Shown one piece after another: positions 20,191 to 30,983 of a stretch of DNA of 64,000 bases. Positions within the stretch are counted from its first letter, which is position 1. Every line of letters starts with the position of its first letter. Under the pieces are notes generated by a model. The model saw nothing but the letters and a program-made list of their open reading frames with translations, did not search any database and was not told the origin of the DNA. Made by a program: the position numbers and the translations under genes. Source of the DNA: Aliivibrio sp. S3MY1. Its GTDB lineage: Bacteria > Pseudomonadota > Gammaproteobacteria > Enterobacterales > Vibrionaceae. The stretch covers positions 62,001-126,000 of the forward strand of contig NZ_JARACO010000006.1 of the NCBI RefSeq assembly GCF_028765575.1, in the 5' to 3' direction.

Positions 20191-21186
20191 TTAACGTTGT
20201 GATAACGCTAATCTTACGTGCTGTTTGCGAACTTTGTTTCGTGTTGTCGGTAAGCTTTCTAACCAAGATGCATGTCCATAATTTGCCAAATGTATCGCAA
20301 CTGCCCCACCATCTTGAATGTGATCGATTTTCGCCAATAAGAATTGCTGAACATCTTCTGGAAGAGGATGAAGTTGTGCTAACGAAGCAAAAGCATTCTG
20401 TTTTAGTGACGGATTATAAGTAGCTAACATTAATTGTTGAGTTGCAAAGGGATCTGGAGCGACATGAGATAGACGCTCAAGTTCAGAGATACTGTGCTGA
20501 TCAGTGCGCATTTTCCATAGGATTTTATACACCTCACTGTTTCGAGATAACTGGGCTAAACGTACCATGACTTCAGTTGTCGGTAACCAGGCAGACAAAG
20601 GGTCATCGGTTATCTGAGCAACAAGATAATCTAACGCTTCAGAAGTTAAACTGTCTAATTCAGCTAATACTATCGATTGACGAACACGCACTTCATGAGG
20701 TTCACCCACTAGCCATTCAGATAACACCAAGCGATGCTCTTCTGCGGCGAGTATAAAATCCAATACTTGCTGGTCCTTCGACATTTGACTTAAAACACGC
20801 GAAGCAATACTAGAATAATCAAACGCCAACTTAGTCACTACATAGCCATTACCTTGCTCTTTAATGGTGTAGGTTGGGTGGATAGTTAATTGCTCTTTTA
20901 ACCAGATGGTTCCTTTGGGATTGAGGATCAATTGTTGCTGCTCTATCTGTTGAAGCAACATGAAACGCACAGCTTCTTGCTGTGGCATAGAGAGACGATT
21001 GAGAGAAAAGTTGAGTGTGATGATATCGCCATCAATCAAATATTGATGCAGTTCATCGACCTTCTTATTGAGCTGCTGATCAACCAGCAAGCTATTGACT
21101 AAGCTTGGTTGAACATTAGATGCAGAGACCTGACTCGTCAGCAAACTTGCAGAGAGGAGGATCGATGCCAACAGTCCTTGTCGCAT
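20191..21186 (-). CDS. Exported protein of unknown function
   Basis: 331 aa. A clear Sec signal peptide (MRQGLLASILLSASLLTSQVSA) predicts export to the periplasm. The remainder is mostly helical, Leu/Gln-rich and resembles helical-repeat proteins, with recurrent L-AQ-L-type segments at about residues 180-290. I do not recognise a family or catalytic motif. It lies between rho and ubiD on the same strand, with a terminator separating it from rho, so it probably has its own promoter. Confidence 0.85.
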   Translation of the reverse strand: MRQGLLASILLSASLLTSQVSASNVQPSLVNSLLVDQQLNKKVDELHQYLIDGDIITLNFSLNRLSMPQQEAVRFMLLQQIEQQQLILNPKGTIWLKEQLTIHPTYTIKEQGNGYVVTKLAFDYSSIASRVLSQMSKDQQVLDFILAAEEHRLVLSEWLVGEPHEVRVRQSIVLAELDSLTSEALDYLVAQITDDPLSAWLPTTEVMVRLAQLSRNSEVYKILWKMRTDQHSISELERLSHVAPDPFATQQLMLATYNPSLKQNAFASLAQLHPLPEDVQQFLLAKIDHIQDGGAVAIHLANYGHASWLESLPTTRNKVRKQHVRLALSQR

Positions 21187-21272
21187 ATGTTACTCCTTGA
21201 GATAAACTAAGTTCATATTCCTTATCAAGCTTAGTGCAAATGATGATGCCGTCAAACTAACAAACTTTCAAC

Positions 21273-21302
21273 AAAAAACGCCACCTAAATAGGCAGCGTT
21301 TC
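21273..21302 (-). terminator. Intrinsic terminator after rho
   Basis: An imperfect hairpin (AACGC...GCGTT outside, CCTA/TAGG inside) followed on the minus strand by six U. Confidence 0.7.
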
Positions 21303-21345
21303 ATTATTTATTGACCTTGGTACCAATAATTGACTTAAATATCAA

Positions 21346-22605
21346 TTATTGACGGCGCATCGCATCAAAAAATTCGTCATTAGTCTTCGTCATTGATAAC
21401 TTATCAATTAGGAATTCCATTGCGTCAGTCTCACCCATTGGGTGAACAATCTTACGCAAGATCCACATTTTCTGTAGCTCATCCGGCTTAGTTAACAGCT
21501 CTTCACGACGAGTTCCTGAACGATTAAAGTCGATAGCTGGGAATACACGTTTTTCCGCAATCTTACGGTTTAGGTGTAATTCCATGTTACCTGTACCTTT
21601 AAACTCTTCGTAGATAACTTCATCCATTTTAGAGCCAGTATCAACCAAGGCTGTTGCGATAATAGTTAAGCTACCACCTTCTTCAACGTTACGAGCAGCA
21701 CCAAAGAAGCGCTTCGGACGGTGAAGTGCGTTAGCATCAACACCACCAGTAAGAACTTTACCAGATGATGGGATCACGGTGTTGTATGCACGAGCAAGAC
21801 GAGTAATTGAATCCAATAGGATAACAACATCTTTCTTGTGTTCAACAAGACGTTTTGCTTTCTCAATAACCATCTCGGCAACTTGTACGTGACGAGACGC
21901 TGGCTCATCAAACGTTGATGCAATCACTTCACCTTTAACTAGGCGTTGCATCTCAGTTACTTCTTCTGGACGCTCATCGATAAGTAGAACCATTAACTCA
22001 CACTCAGGATGGTTATAAGCAATACTTTGGGCGATGTTTTGAAGCAACATTGTTTTACCCGCTTTTGGCGGAGCAACAATCAGACCACGTTGACCACGGC
22101 CAATTGGTGATGCTAAATCAAGAACACGTGCTGTAATGTCTTCTGTTGAACCATTACCACGCTCCATGCGTAAACGATCGTTCGCATGTAAAGGAGTAAG
22201 GTTTTCAAAAAGGATTTTGTTACGAGCATTATCAGGACGATCATGGTTAACTGCGTTTACTTTAAGAAGAGCAAAGTAACGTTCGCCATCTTTTGGTGGA
22301 CGAATCTTTCCAGAAATCGTGTCACCCGTACGCAAGTTAAAGCGACGAATTTGGCTTGGAGACACATAAATGTCATCCGGACCAGCCAAATAAGAACAAT
22401 CTGCTGAACGAAGGAAACCAAAGCCATCTTGAAGAATCTCAAGAACACCATCGCCAAAGATGTCTTCACCGCTTTTCGCATGTTGCTTAAGGATGGAGAA
22501 GATGATGTCTTGTTTTCTTAGACGAGCTAGGTTTTCTAGGCCTAATGATTCGCCAAGAGCAACAAGATCCGATACCGGTCGGTTTTTAAGTTCAGTAAGA
22601 TTCAT
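21346..22605 (-). CDS. rho: Transcription termination factor Rho
   Basis: 419-aa hexameric RNA translocase. The N-terminal domain ([19 protein letters not shown]) and the RNA-binding cold-shock-like domain ([22 protein letters not shown]) are followed by Walker A ([10 protein letters not shown], about residue 180) and Walker B ([15 protein letters not shown]). The frame is open from 22629, but the family begins at MNLTELKN, so the start is set at 22605. The leader of more than 150 bp may hold the autoregulation known for rho; I see no specific site. Confidence 0.97.
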   Translation of the reverse strand: MNLTELKNRPVSDLVALGESLGLENLARLRKQDIIFSILKQHAKSGEDIFGDGVLEILQDGFGFLRSADCSYLAGPDDIYVSPSQIRRFNLRTGDTISGKIRPPKDGERYFALLKVNAVNHDRPDNARNKILFENLTPLHANDRLRMERGNGSTEDITARVLDLASPIGRGQRGLIVAPPKAGKTMLLQNIAQSIAYNHPECELMVLLIDERPEEVTEMQRLVKGEVIASTFDEPASRHVQVAEMVIEKAKRLVEHKKDVVILLDSITRLARAYNTVIPSSGKVLTGGVDANALHRPKRFFGAARNVEEGGSLTIIATALVDTGSKMDEVIYEEFKGTGNMELHLNRKIAEKRVFPAIDFNRSGTRREELLTKPDELQKMWILRKIVHPMGETDAMEFLIDKLSMTKTNDEFFDAMRRQ

Positions 22606-22754
22606 GGTGGTAGGTAGTTGTTTAGTCAAAATCAGATTCTATCTTTAGTGGATTTAAGAATGGATGACCTTCGAGCTCGGTCAAGAAATGAAATCGTATG
22701 AAATACGCGCGAATAAATTATCACTTATTCGTATTTTAGTCTAGCTTAGAAAAA

Positions 22755-22788
22755 CAAAACCGCACATAATTTCTTATTATATGCGGTT
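22755..22788 (-). terminator. trxA terminator
   Basis: A long stem (AACCGCA...TGCGGTT with an AT-rich extension, 22758-22788) followed by U-rich sequence on the minus strand. Confidence 0.85.
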
Positions 22789-22813
22789 CTATCTGACTTA
22801 ATTGCACCCTATA

Positions 22814-23140
22814 TTATAGGTTTGCATCAAGAAACTCTTTAAGTTGAGTTTTCGAAAGTGCACCCACTTTCGTTGCAGCAACGTCGCCATCTTTAAATAA
22901 AAGCAATGTAGGAATGCCACGGATACCAAATTTTGGTGGTGTTCCTGCATTCTGATCGATATTTAATTTACCGATCGTTAGTTTGCCTTCGTACTCGTCA
23001 GCAATCTCATCCAAAATAGGGGCAATCATTTTACAAGGACCACACCATTCTGCCCAGAAATCTACTAGTACTGGGCCTGCAGCATTGATCACACTTTCTT
23101 CAAAACCGCTATCTGTAAGCTGCAAAATTTTGTCGCTCAT
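22814..23140 (-). CDS. trxA: Thioredoxin 1
   Basis: 108-aa disulfide reductase with the active site WCGPCK (Cys33 and Cys36) and the cis-proline segment [11 protein letters not shown]. The frame extends 44 codons upstream, but that part would overlap the divergent rhlB start and is unlike thioredoxin. [17 protein letters not shown] at 23140 is the family start. It is divergent from rhlB, the same arrangement as in E. coli. Confidence 0.97.
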   Translation of the reverse strand: MSDKILQLTDSGFEESVINAAGPVLVDFWAEWCGPCKMIAPILDEIADEYEGKLTIGKLNIDQNAGTPPKFGIRGIPTLLLFKDGDVAATKVGALSKTQLKEFLDANL

Positions 23141-23252
23141 CGTCAACTCCAACGTTAAATTTAAAGGCTGATTTGATGATAACCAGCAAATTGATACCCT
23201 ATTTGAATGGAATACGTTTCGTATTGCAAGCTTTAACTGATATTCTATAGCA

Positions 23253-24563
23253 ATGAAAAAGACGCACATCACAGAGCAAAAGTTTGCCGACCTAGGTTTA
23301 GAGCCTCAGGTCCTTGATGGTTTGAATGCACAGGGGTTCATAAAATGTACTCCTATTCAAGCTAAGGCATTGCCGGTACTGCTCGCCGGCCAAGACATTG
23401 CAGGCCAAGCCCAAACGGGTACAGGTAAGACGCTAGCGTTCCTTACTGCTACTTTTAATCACCTACTAACGACACCAGCTCCTGAAGGTCGTAAAATCAC
23501 GCAACCGCGTGCCATTATCATGGCACCAACGCGTGAATTAGCGATTCAAATTCATAAAGATGCTGAGTCACTAATCGCAAGCACGGGTGTCAAAGCCGCG
23601 CTAGCTTACGGTGGCGAACGTTATGAAAAACAACAACAAGTGATTGAGCAAGGCGTTGATATTTTGATCGGAACCACCGGTCGTATCATCGACTTCTACA
23701 AGCAAGGTCACATCGACTTTAAGATGATTCAAGCCGTTGTACTTGATGAAGCCGATCGTATGTTCGATTTAGGTTTTATTAAAGACATTCGCTTTATCTT
23801 CCGTCGTATGCCTGCGCCAACAGAACGCTTAAACATGCTGTTCTCTGCAACGCTATCTTATCGTGTACAAGAGCTTGCTTTTGAACACATGCAAGAGCCT
23901 GAACACGTTGTTGTCGAACCGGACCAAAAAACAGGTCATCGTATTAAGGAAGAATTATTCTATCCTTCAAATGATCATAAAATGGCACTTCTTCAAACAC
24001 TTATCGAAGAAGATTGGCCTGAGCGTGCTATCATTTTCGCCAATACTAAACACAAATGTGAATTAGTTTGGGGACATTTAGCAGCTGATAAACACCGTGT
24101 TGGTCTTCTTACTGGTGACGTGCCACAGAAAAAACGTGAGCGCATCCTAGAAGAATTTACTAAAGGTGACGTTGATATCCTAGTTGCGACTGATGTTGCC
24201 GCTCGTGGTCTACACATCCCACAAGTAACTCACGTATTTAACTTCGATTTACCAAACGAAGCTGAAGATTACGTTCACCGTATCGGTCGTACTGGTCGTG
24301 CTGGTGAAAGTGGTAACTCGATCAGTTTTGCTTGTGAAGAATACGCAATCAATCTTCCAGCAATCGAAGAATATATTGAGCATTCAATCCCACAATCTGA
24401 TTACGACTCTTCAGCACTACTAGAAGATCTACCTGCACCTATACGTCTACAACGTCGTCCGCAGCAAAATCGTCGTAATGGCAACAATAACAACAATGGT
24501 CAGCGTCAAGGCGGAAATCGTAAGTACTCTCGCCCACGTCAACCTCGTAGCCCTCAGGCGTAA
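23253..24563 (+). CDS. rhlB: ATP-dependent RNA helicase RhlB
   Basis: DEAD-box helicase of the RNA degradosome, 436 aa. It has a Q motif ([14 protein letters not shown]), Walker A (AQTGTGKT, about residues 51-58), DEAD ([10 protein letters not shown]), SAT (FSATLS) and motif VI ([10 protein letters not shown]). The basic, Asn/Gln/Arg-rich C-terminal tail (about residues 405-436) is typical of RhlB and binds RNA or RNase E. It is divergent from trxA, and gppA follows after 31 bp. Confidence 0.96.
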   Translation: MKKTHITEQKFADLGLEPQVLDGLNAQGFIKCTPIQAKALPVLLAGQDIAGQAQTGTGKTLAFLTATFNHLLTTPAPEGRKITQPRAIIMAPTRELAIQIHKDAESLIASTGVKAALAYGGERYEKQQQVIEQGVDILIGTTGRIIDFYKQGHIDFKMIQAVVLDEADRMFDLGFIKDIRFIFRRMPAPTERLNMLFSATLSYRVQELAFEHMQEPEHVVVEPDQKTGHRIKEELFYPSNDHKMALLQTLIEEDWPERAIIFANTKHKCELVWGHLAADKHRVGLLTGDVPQKKRERILEEFTKGDVDILVATDVAARGLHIPQVTHVFNFDLPNEAEDYVHRIGRTGRAGESGNSISFACEEYAINLPAIEEYIEHSIPQSDYDSSALLEDLPAPIRLQRRPQQNRRNGNNNNNGQRQGGNRKYSRPRQPRSPQA

Positions 24564-24594
24564 TCTGAGCTCTACGGAAAATTAAAAGGATGTT

Positions 24595-26088
24595 ATGAAA
24601 AGTTCAACGATATCACCTATGTATGCCGCCATTGATTTAGGCTCAAATAGCTTCCATATGCTTGTTGTGCGTCATATAAATGGTAGTGTGCAAACCATGG
24701 CCAAAATCAAACGTAAAGTTCGTTTGGCTGCGGGATTAGATGAAAACTACACACTTAGCCATGAAGCTATGCAGCGTGGGTGGGATTGTTTGAGCTTATT
24801 TGCAGAACGTTTGCAAGACATCCCTGTAGAAAACATTCGCATTGTCGGCACCGCAGCATTGCGTGTAGCAACCAATGTGGATGTCTTCTTAGAAAAAGCC
24901 AATCAACTCTTAGGTCATGACATTAACGTGATCGAAGGTGAAGAAGAGGCTCGTACGATTTACCAAGGAGTTGCACACACTTCTGGTGGTAATGGCCGTC
25001 GCTTAGTGGTTGATATTGGCGGCGCAAGTACAGAACTGATCATTGGCGAAGGTTTTGAAGCACAAGCACTCACAAGTCTAAAAATGGGCTGTGTTACTTG
25101 GCTTGAAGGCTATTTTAAAGACCGTGCATTAACTAAGAATAACTTTGATGCGGCCATTGCTGGCGCAAAAGAGACACTGGCTCCTATTTTACAGCAGTAT
25201 ACCGATCTTGGTTGGCAAACCTGTGTAGGTGCAAGTGGTACGGTTCAAGCATTGCAAGAAATTATGTTGGCGCAAGGCATGGATGAGGTTATCACCTTAG
25301 CCAAGCTTAAGCGCCTTCAAAAGCAAGCGATGCAATACGAACATTTAGAACAATTAGATATTGATGGCCTTACTCTTGAGCGGGCTTTAGTGTTCCCAAG
25401 TGGTTTATCCATTCTTATCGCTATTTTTGAGTTATTGGATATTGATTCAATGACACTCGCAGGCGGTGCTCTGCGTGAAGGGTTATGCTATGGCATGATC
25501 GAAGCACTTCAATACGATGAGGTGTGTAAAAGAACCGTCTCAAGCATTCAGCAACGCTACCAACTTGATACCGACTACGCTCAACAAGTGACTAATTTAG
25601 TTGAACAACTTGTCGCACAATGTGGTGATGATTGGTTAATTGAACCTCAAGCGTTACCGCTATTAAAAGCCGCGTCTCAACTTCATGAGATTGGCATGTG
25701 TATTGATTATAAAAAAGGAGGCGAGCACTCAGCCTACTTAATCAATGCCTTAGATTTACCCGGTTATACTCGCGCTCAAAAACACCTATTAGGTGAATTA
25801 CTGCGTCGTTATCGCGAGCAGTTCTCTGCAATGCCTAACCAACACGCGGTGTCTGATTTATCAGCTCAACGCATGCTACGTATCCTACGTTTAGCCCTTA
25901 TTTTGACCCATCGCCGTGATGTCTCTTTAGCGCCAGTGGTGACCCTAACTGAAAAAGACGATGTTTTATCGTTGGCGATTGATAAGCAATGGTTAGTAGA
26001 AAACCCGCTGACAAGAGCTGAGTTAGAAATTGAAGCGGATAAGCAGACGAATATTGGTTGGGATTTGGTTATCGATGCTAGGGACTAG
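24595..26088 (+). CDS. gppA: Guanosine-5'-triphosphate,3'-diphosphate pyrophosphatase
   Basis: Ppx/GppA phosphatase of 497 aa that converts pppGpp to ppGpp in the stringent response. It has the ASKHA-fold phosphate motifs [14 protein letters not shown] (about residues 11-24) and [16 protein letters not shown] (about residues 139-154). An HD-like C-terminal domain follows. A good ribosome-binding site (AAAGGA) precedes ATG. It sits downstream of rhlB, as in enterobacteria. Ppx is a close relative, but the neighbourhood and length favour GppA. Confidence 0.93.
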   Translation: MKSSTISPMYAAIDLGSNSFHMLVVRHINGSVQTMAKIKRKVRLAAGLDENYTLSHEAMQRGWDCLSLFAERLQDIPVENIRIVGTAALRVATNVDVFLEKANQLLGHDINVIEGEEEARTIYQGVAHTSGGNGRRLVVDIGGASTELIIGEGFEAQALTSLKMGCVTWLEGYFKDRALTKNNFDAAIAGAKETLAPILQQYTDLGWQTCVGASGTVQALQEIMLAQGMDEVITLAKLKRLQKQAMQYEHLEQLDIDGLTLERALVFPSGLSILIAIFELLDIDSMTLAGGALREGLCYGMIEALQYDEVCKRTVSSIQQRYQLDTDYAQQVTNLVEQLVAQCGDDWLIEPQALPLLKAASQLHEIGMCIDYKKGGEHSAYLINALDLPGYTRAQKHLLGELLRRYREQFSAMPNQHAVSDLSAQRMLRILRLALILTHRRDVSLAPVVTLTEKDDVLSLAIDKQWLVENPLTRAELEIEADKQTNIGWDLVIDARD

Positions 26089-26185
26089 TATTTAGAAACG
26101 AGTAAGAGTCTATACGCTGCGCTAACTAGAGGCTAGAACGCTTCGCTTCTATAAGAGCAAAAGCAAGAGCCAGATTGTTACTGGT

Positions 26186-26283
26186 TTCAGGATTCAGGAT
26201 TCAGGATTCAGGATTCAGGATTCAGGATTCAGGATTCAGGATTCAGGATTCAGGATTCAGGATTCAGGATTCAGGATTCAGGA
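26186..26283. repeat. Perfect heptamer tandem array (TTCAGGA x14)
   Basis: Fourteen consecutive exact copies of TTCAGGA (98 bp) lie between gppA and hemB. The array is perfect, which suggests recent expansion by slippage and likely variation between strains. It is non-coding, and no spacers are present, so it is not CRISPR. Confidence 0.97.
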
Positions 26284-26285
26284 AA

Positions 26286-26332
26286 AATAAAAGCATGATG
26301 ATTAACTAAAATCATCATGCTTTTTTGTTTTT
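26286..26332. terminator. Terminator between gppA and hemB
   Basis: A thirteen-base perfect stem (26291-26303 with 26310-26322) with T-run on the plus side and A-rich sequence on the other. It probably serves gppA and perhaps hemB. Confidence 0.8.
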
Positions 26333-26469
26333 TGAGGTTAAAGAACTTACAACATTCAAGATTCTCGCTCTTATAGTTTCTAGTCAGCACAGCGTATAGT
26401 CTCTAGTTAATACTAAAACTCACCACACCACCTCTGAAACCTTTAAGCGAAGCGATCTGAACCCTGCTC

Positions 26470-27501
<1,032 letters not shown>

Positions 27502-27615
27502 TTATGATGCGATCAATATATACCCATCGCCTTTTGAATCCAAATTTTCTTAGGGATCTGATTTTTACAATTAACTTGGTATGATAGAAAACATAATTTT
27601 AATAAAAGAGCCTTA

Positions 27616-28380
27616 ATGATGATTGATACCCACGCTCACATATATGCGAAAGAATTTGATGAAGACCGAGATTTGGTTGTTCAACGTGCCTTATCACAAG
27701 GTATCGATCAGATCTTATTGCCTAACATTGATTTAGACTCTATCGAACCAATGCTAAAAACCGAGGCTACCTACCCTGATATTTGTCGATCGATGATGGG
27801 ATTACACCCTTGCTATGTAAATGCTGATGTAAAGCAAACTCTAGCGACCATCCACTCTTGGTTTGAAAAACATAACTTCATTGCGGTAGGTGAAATAGGC
27901 ATTGATCTATACTGGGATAAAACCTTTAAAGCGGAACAAGAGATGGCATTCATCACTCAATTAAATTGGGCAAAAGAGATGAAATTGCCTGTTGTCATTC
28001 ATACTCGTGATTCTATTGAAGAGACATTAACCCTGCTAAAACAAGAGCAAGACGGCTCATTGTCAGGCACTTTCCACTGCTTTGGTGGCTCTGTTGATGA
28101 AGCCAAAGCGATCAATGATTTAGGTTTTCACTTAGGTCTTGGTGGTGTTTCTACTTTTAAAAATGGCGGTATGGATAAAATCATTCCTCACCTTAATATG
28201 GACTACTTAATCTTAGAGACCGATTGCCCATATTTAGCACCAGTGCCTCACCGTGGTAAGCGTAATGAGCCGGCATATACGCAGTTGGTTGCTCAACGCG
28301 TGGCGGATTTGCGTGAGATGAGCCTGGCAGATGTGGATGCGATTACGACGGCGAATGCGAAAAGACTTTTTGGGATTTAA
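27616..28380 (+). CDS. tatD: TatD-family metal-dependent hydrolase/DNase
   Basis: 254 aa, TIM-barrel amidohydrolase fold. Metal ligands are visible in DTHAHIY (residues 3-9), GEIGIDLYWD, the His of VVIHTRDS, the His of TFHCFGG and ETDCPYLAP. TatD proteins are magnesium-dependent 3'-5' exonucleases; despite the name they are not needed for Tat export. Here it lies on the plus strand, separated from tatABC by the csrB pair and pointing towards it. Confidence 0.93.
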   Translation: MMIDTHAHIYAKEFDEDRDLVVQRALSQGIDQILLPNIDLDSIEPMLKTEATYPDICRSMMGLHPCYVNADVKQTLATIHSWFEKHNFIAVGEIGIDLYWDKTFKAEQEMAFITQLNWAKEMKLPVVIHTRDSIEETLTLLKQEQDGSLSGTFHCFGGSVDEAKAINDLGFHLGLGGVSTFKNGGMDKIIPHLNMDYLILETDCPYLAPVPHRGKRNEPAYTQLVAQRVADLREMSLADVDAITTANAKRLFGI

Positions 28381-28392
28381 GATCCAAAAAAC

Positions 28393-28585
28393 GGTTTCAG
28401 GTTTCAGGAAGAGCCTATACGCTACGCTAACTAGAGGCTAGACCGCTTCGCTTCTATAAGAGAAAAAGCTGATTCTTTAACGCTGTTATTCCAACGTCAC
28501 AACACTCGCTCTTATAGTATCTAGTTAGCGCAGCGTATAGTTTCTAGCTAGTATAGATAAACTCATTACGCATACCCCTGAACCC
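28393..28585. repeat. Imperfect palindromic intergenic repeat, copy 2
   Basis: Bounded by GGTTTCAG on the left and the near-complement CTGAACCC on the right. Inner inverted arms (about 28412-28466 and 28507-28548) match those at 26.1 and 29.3 kb. The left end carries two GTTTCAG heptamers where the next copy has one. It lies directly between tatD and the terminator of the first csrB gene. No coding capacity. Confidence 0.75.
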
Positions 28586-28640
28586 TTTAAGGGAGCTTGC
28601 GACCGATCTGAACCCTGCATTTTTACTTTGCCCTAAACAA

Positions 28641-29012
28641 GAAAAACCCCGTTAGACTCTCGTCCAACGGGGTTATAACTTTACTCGCAGCAATCCGGCT
28701 ACTAATGATGCTCCATGCATCAAATCCTTGATAGTATACTGATCCCTTCAGTGCATTCCTTTCTCGCTATCCTAGCGGTGTCCTTGATCTTATCCTGATC
28801 CGTTAACAATCCCTAGTTAACTCTCTTCACTTGTTCCTTGAGCGGTGTCCTTTGTCTTTCCTTAGTAGCAACCATCCTAGTTACTATTGCGTCCATTCAA
28901 TGTCCATTTCGCTATCCGTGCCGATTACTAATCCTAAGTAACCGAAAGCCTCATCCTGAAGCGTACCAAATCCTTGGTTAGTTCCTGTTCCGTGTCAGCA
29001 TCCTTCCGACAC
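28641..29012 (-). ncRNA. csrB: CsrB-family CsrA-sequestering RNA, copy A
   Basis: About 372 nt. On the minus strand the sequence is a string of small hairpins whose loops show AGGA/GGAT, for example CGCTAGGATAGCG, GTTAACTAGGGATTGTTAAC and ACCAAGGATTTGGT. There are about 25 GGA triplets in all, the CsrA-binding signature. The 3' part (AGTAGCCGGATTGCTGCGA) matches the end of E. coli CsrB (AGTAGCTGGAATGCTGCGA). It ends in an AACCCCGTT/AACGGGGTT hairpin plus T-run (28641-28676). Promoter elements are TTGCTG (29040-29045), a 16-bp spacer and TAATCT (29018-29023). The RNA should titrate CsrA. Confidence 0.93.
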
Positions 29013-29177
29013 CAATAAGATTACGCTTTTGATTATTTTCAGCAATAGACTAAATTCAAACTTTTGAAAAAATAATTATCGCCCTTTTACTTAAACATAG
29101 AAAACAAATAAATATCAATAGGTTAAATGATGGTTGGTTGTATTTACCCATGAATAAAGCGAAAATTCGCACTTGCT

Positions 29178-29195
29178 TGTGAGAGATCTCGCACA
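29178..29195. promoter_or_regulatory. GacA/UvrY-type upstream activating box of csrB copy A
   Basis: TGTGAGAGATCTCGCACA is an imperfect palindrome close to the GacA/VarA/UvrY consensus TGTAAG-N6-CTTACA. It lies 166 bp upstream of the inferred transcription start, a typical distance for this activator. Confidence 0.85.
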
Positions 29196-29241
29196 CAGGT
29201 GATGGTGTTTTGGGAATAAGGATTCAAATCGCTTCGCTAGA

Positions 29242-29427
29242 GGTTTCAGGAAGAGCCTATACGCTGCGCTAACCAGAGGCTAGACCGCTTCGCTTCTATA
29301 AGAGAAAAAGCTGATTCTTTAACGCTGTTATTCCAACGTCACAACACTCGCTCTTATAGTATCTAGTTAGCGAAGTGTATAGTTTCTAGCGAATATAGAT
29401 AAACTCATCACACATCCCCCTGAAACC
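29242..29427. repeat. Imperfect palindromic intergenic repeat, copy 3
   Basis: Bounded by the exact inverted repeat GGTTTCAG/CTGAAACC. The inner arms (about 29256-29308 and 29350-29388) are nearly identical to copy 2. It lies just upstream of the GacA box of copy A and just downstream of the terminator of copy B, so it is part of the duplicated unit. Confidence 0.75.
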
Positions 29428-29481
29428 TTTAAGGGAGCTTGCGGCCGATCTGAACCCTGCTTTTTACTTTGCTCCAAACAA

Positions 29482-29902
29482 GAAAAACCCCGCTAGACTC
29501 TCGTCTAACGGGGCTATAACTTTACTCGCAGCAATCCGGCTACTAATGGTGCTCCATGCATCAAATCCTTGATAGTATACTGATCCCTTCAGTGCATTCC
29601 TTTCTCGCTATCCTAGCGGTGTCCTTGATCTTATCCTGATCCGTTAACAATCCTTAGTTAACTCTCTTCGCTTATTCCTTGAGCGGTGTCCTTTACATCA
29701 TCCTGATGTGCAGTCCTTTTACCTCAATCCTAAAGGTGTCCATTGTCTTTCCTTAGTAGCAACCATCCTAGTTACTATTGCGTCCATTCAATGTCCATTT
29801 CGCTATCCATGCCGATTACTAATCCTAAGTAACCGAGAACCTCATCCTGAAGTGTACCAAATCCTTGGTTAGTTCCTGTTCCGTGTCAGCATCCTTCCGA
29901 CA
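29482..29902 (-). ncRNA. csrB: CsrB-family CsrA-sequestering RNA, copy B
   Basis: About 421 nt, nearly identical to copy A except for an extra 50-nt block (29695-29744) that adds two more hairpins with GGAT loops (for example ACATCAGGATGATGT). The terminator is an AGCCCCGTT/AGCGGGGTT-type hairpin with T-run (29482-29517). Promoter TTGCTG (29931-29936), 16-bp spacer, TAATCT (29909-29914), the same as in copy A. Together the two copies give the cell two independently promoted CsrA sponges. Confidence 0.93.
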
Positions 29903-30068
29903 CCAATAAGATTACTCTTTTGGCTTGTTTCAGCAATAGACTATTTCACTATTTTTGCAAAAAAAAACATGCGAAATTGAAGATAAAAACACAACCCTAT
30001 TATTTTCAATTAGTTACACCAAAAAAGTGTAAATATCCTCACAAATAAAGCGCTAAATCTCACTCTCT

Positions 30069-30086
30069 TGTGAGAGATCTCGCACA
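30069..30086. promoter_or_regulatory. GacA/UvrY-type upstream activating box of csrB copy B
   Basis: The same 18 bases as the box of copy A (TGTGAGAGATCTCGCACA), again 166 bp upstream of the inferred start. Confidence 0.85.
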
Positions 30087-30170
30087 AGGCGCTTCCACTT
30101 TGTCTCTATTACTTCCTACAAGCTTAAAATAAAAAGGTGATCATGGTCACTTTTCATTTTCTAAAGACAT

Positions 30171-30202
30171 AAAAAAAGCGCTGACAAATATCAGCGCTTT
30201 TT
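30171..30202 (-). terminator. Terminator of the ubi-tat operon
   Basis: A ten-base stem (AAAGCGCTGA/TCAGCGCTTT) followed by seven U on the minus strand, 24 bp after the tatC stop. Confidence 0.9.
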
Positions 30203-30225
30203 AGCTATTCGTTCTTAATCAAGCA

Positions 30226-30981
30226 TTACGCTTCATCTTGTTCCATATCATCTTCATTTTTCTCTCTCACATAAAAACGTGAGAAGAACAAACCAATTTC
30301 AAACAGAATACACATAGGTACTGCAAGCAAGGTTTGAGAAATAATATCTGGAGGCGTCAGCATCATACCAACAACAAAGGCACCCACCACTATGTATGGA
30401 CGCTTTTCTCTGAGTGTTTCCGGCGTTGTTGCTCCTGTCCAGCACAGTAAGATAATGGCAACAGGCACTTCAAATGCAATACCAAAAGCCATAAATAGTG
30501 CTAAGACAAAATCAAGATAACTGGCAATATCTGTTGCTACTTGGACCCCCTCTGGTGCAATTGTGGTAAAGAAACCAAACACCAAAGGAAAGACGACAAA
30601 GTAAGCAAAAGAGACACCGGCGTAAAACAATAAAGAGCTTGAGAACAGTAATGGCATGACGAGTTTTTTCTCATGCTTATACAACCCTGGAGCTACAAAT
30701 GCCCACACCTGATAAAGAATCATAGGTACAGCAACAAATACCGATGCCACCAAAGTCAGCTTTATGGGCGTGAAAAAAGGTGACGCGACATCAGTTGCTA
30801 TCATCGTTGCGCCCGCTGGTAATCTTTCTACCAAGGGTGCAGATAAGAACTCATAAATGTCGTTAGCAAACCAAACCAGACCTAAAAATACTACTATTAC
30901 AGCAATTAATGCCTTTAATAGACGATTTCTTAGCTCTAGCAGATGAGTTAACAACGGTTGAGAGTGTTCAGCTGATGACAT
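30226..30981 (-). CDS. tatC: Sec-independent translocase subunit TatC
   Basis: Inner-membrane receptor of the twin-arginine pathway, 251 aa with six transmembrane helices. The signature N-terminus [20 protein letters not shown] and the periplasmic loop [14 protein letters not shown] are present, and a conserved acidic residue follows in [13 protein letters not shown]. The charged C-tail ([12 protein letters not shown]) is cytoplasmic. It starts two bases after tatB. Confidence 0.97.
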   Translation of the reverse strand: MSSAEHSQPLLTHLLELRNRLLKALIAVIVVFLGLVWFANDIYEFLSAPLVERLPAGATMIATDVASPFFTPIKLTLVASVFVAVPMILYQVWAFVAPGLYKHEKKLVMPLLFSSSLLFYAGVSFAYFVVFPLVFGFFTTIAPEGVQVATDIASYLDFVLALFMAFGIAFEVPVAIILLCWTGATTPETLREKRPYIVVGAFVVGMMLTPPDIISQTLLAVPMCILFEIGLFFSRFYVREKNEDDMEQDEA

Positions 30982-30983
30982 AA

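Larger units (their letters stand above)
26107..26404. repeat. Imperfect palindromic intergenic repeat, copy 1
   Basis: The left arm (26107-26157, CTATACGCTGCGCTAACTAG then CTTCTATAAGAG) and right arm (26367-26404, CTCTTATAG then CAGCGTATAG) are inverted versions of each other. The same arms occur twice more around 28.4 and 29.3 kb. This copy is larger than the others because it encloses a heptamer array and a hairpin. No open reading frame is inside, so it is a non-coding element (MITE- or REP-like). The family is not one I recognise. Confidence 0.75.

Noticed and set aside
23141-23272. N-terminal extension of trxA
   Set aside because: It would overlap the start of rhlB and has no similarity to thioredoxin.
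26186-26283. CRISPR array
   Set aside because: The heptamers are contiguous with no spacers.
28641-29902. Array of short repeats as CRISPR or an integron
   Set aside because: The small palindromes vary in sequence and share only a GGA loop; promoters, terminators and the 3' end identify CsrB-type RNAs.
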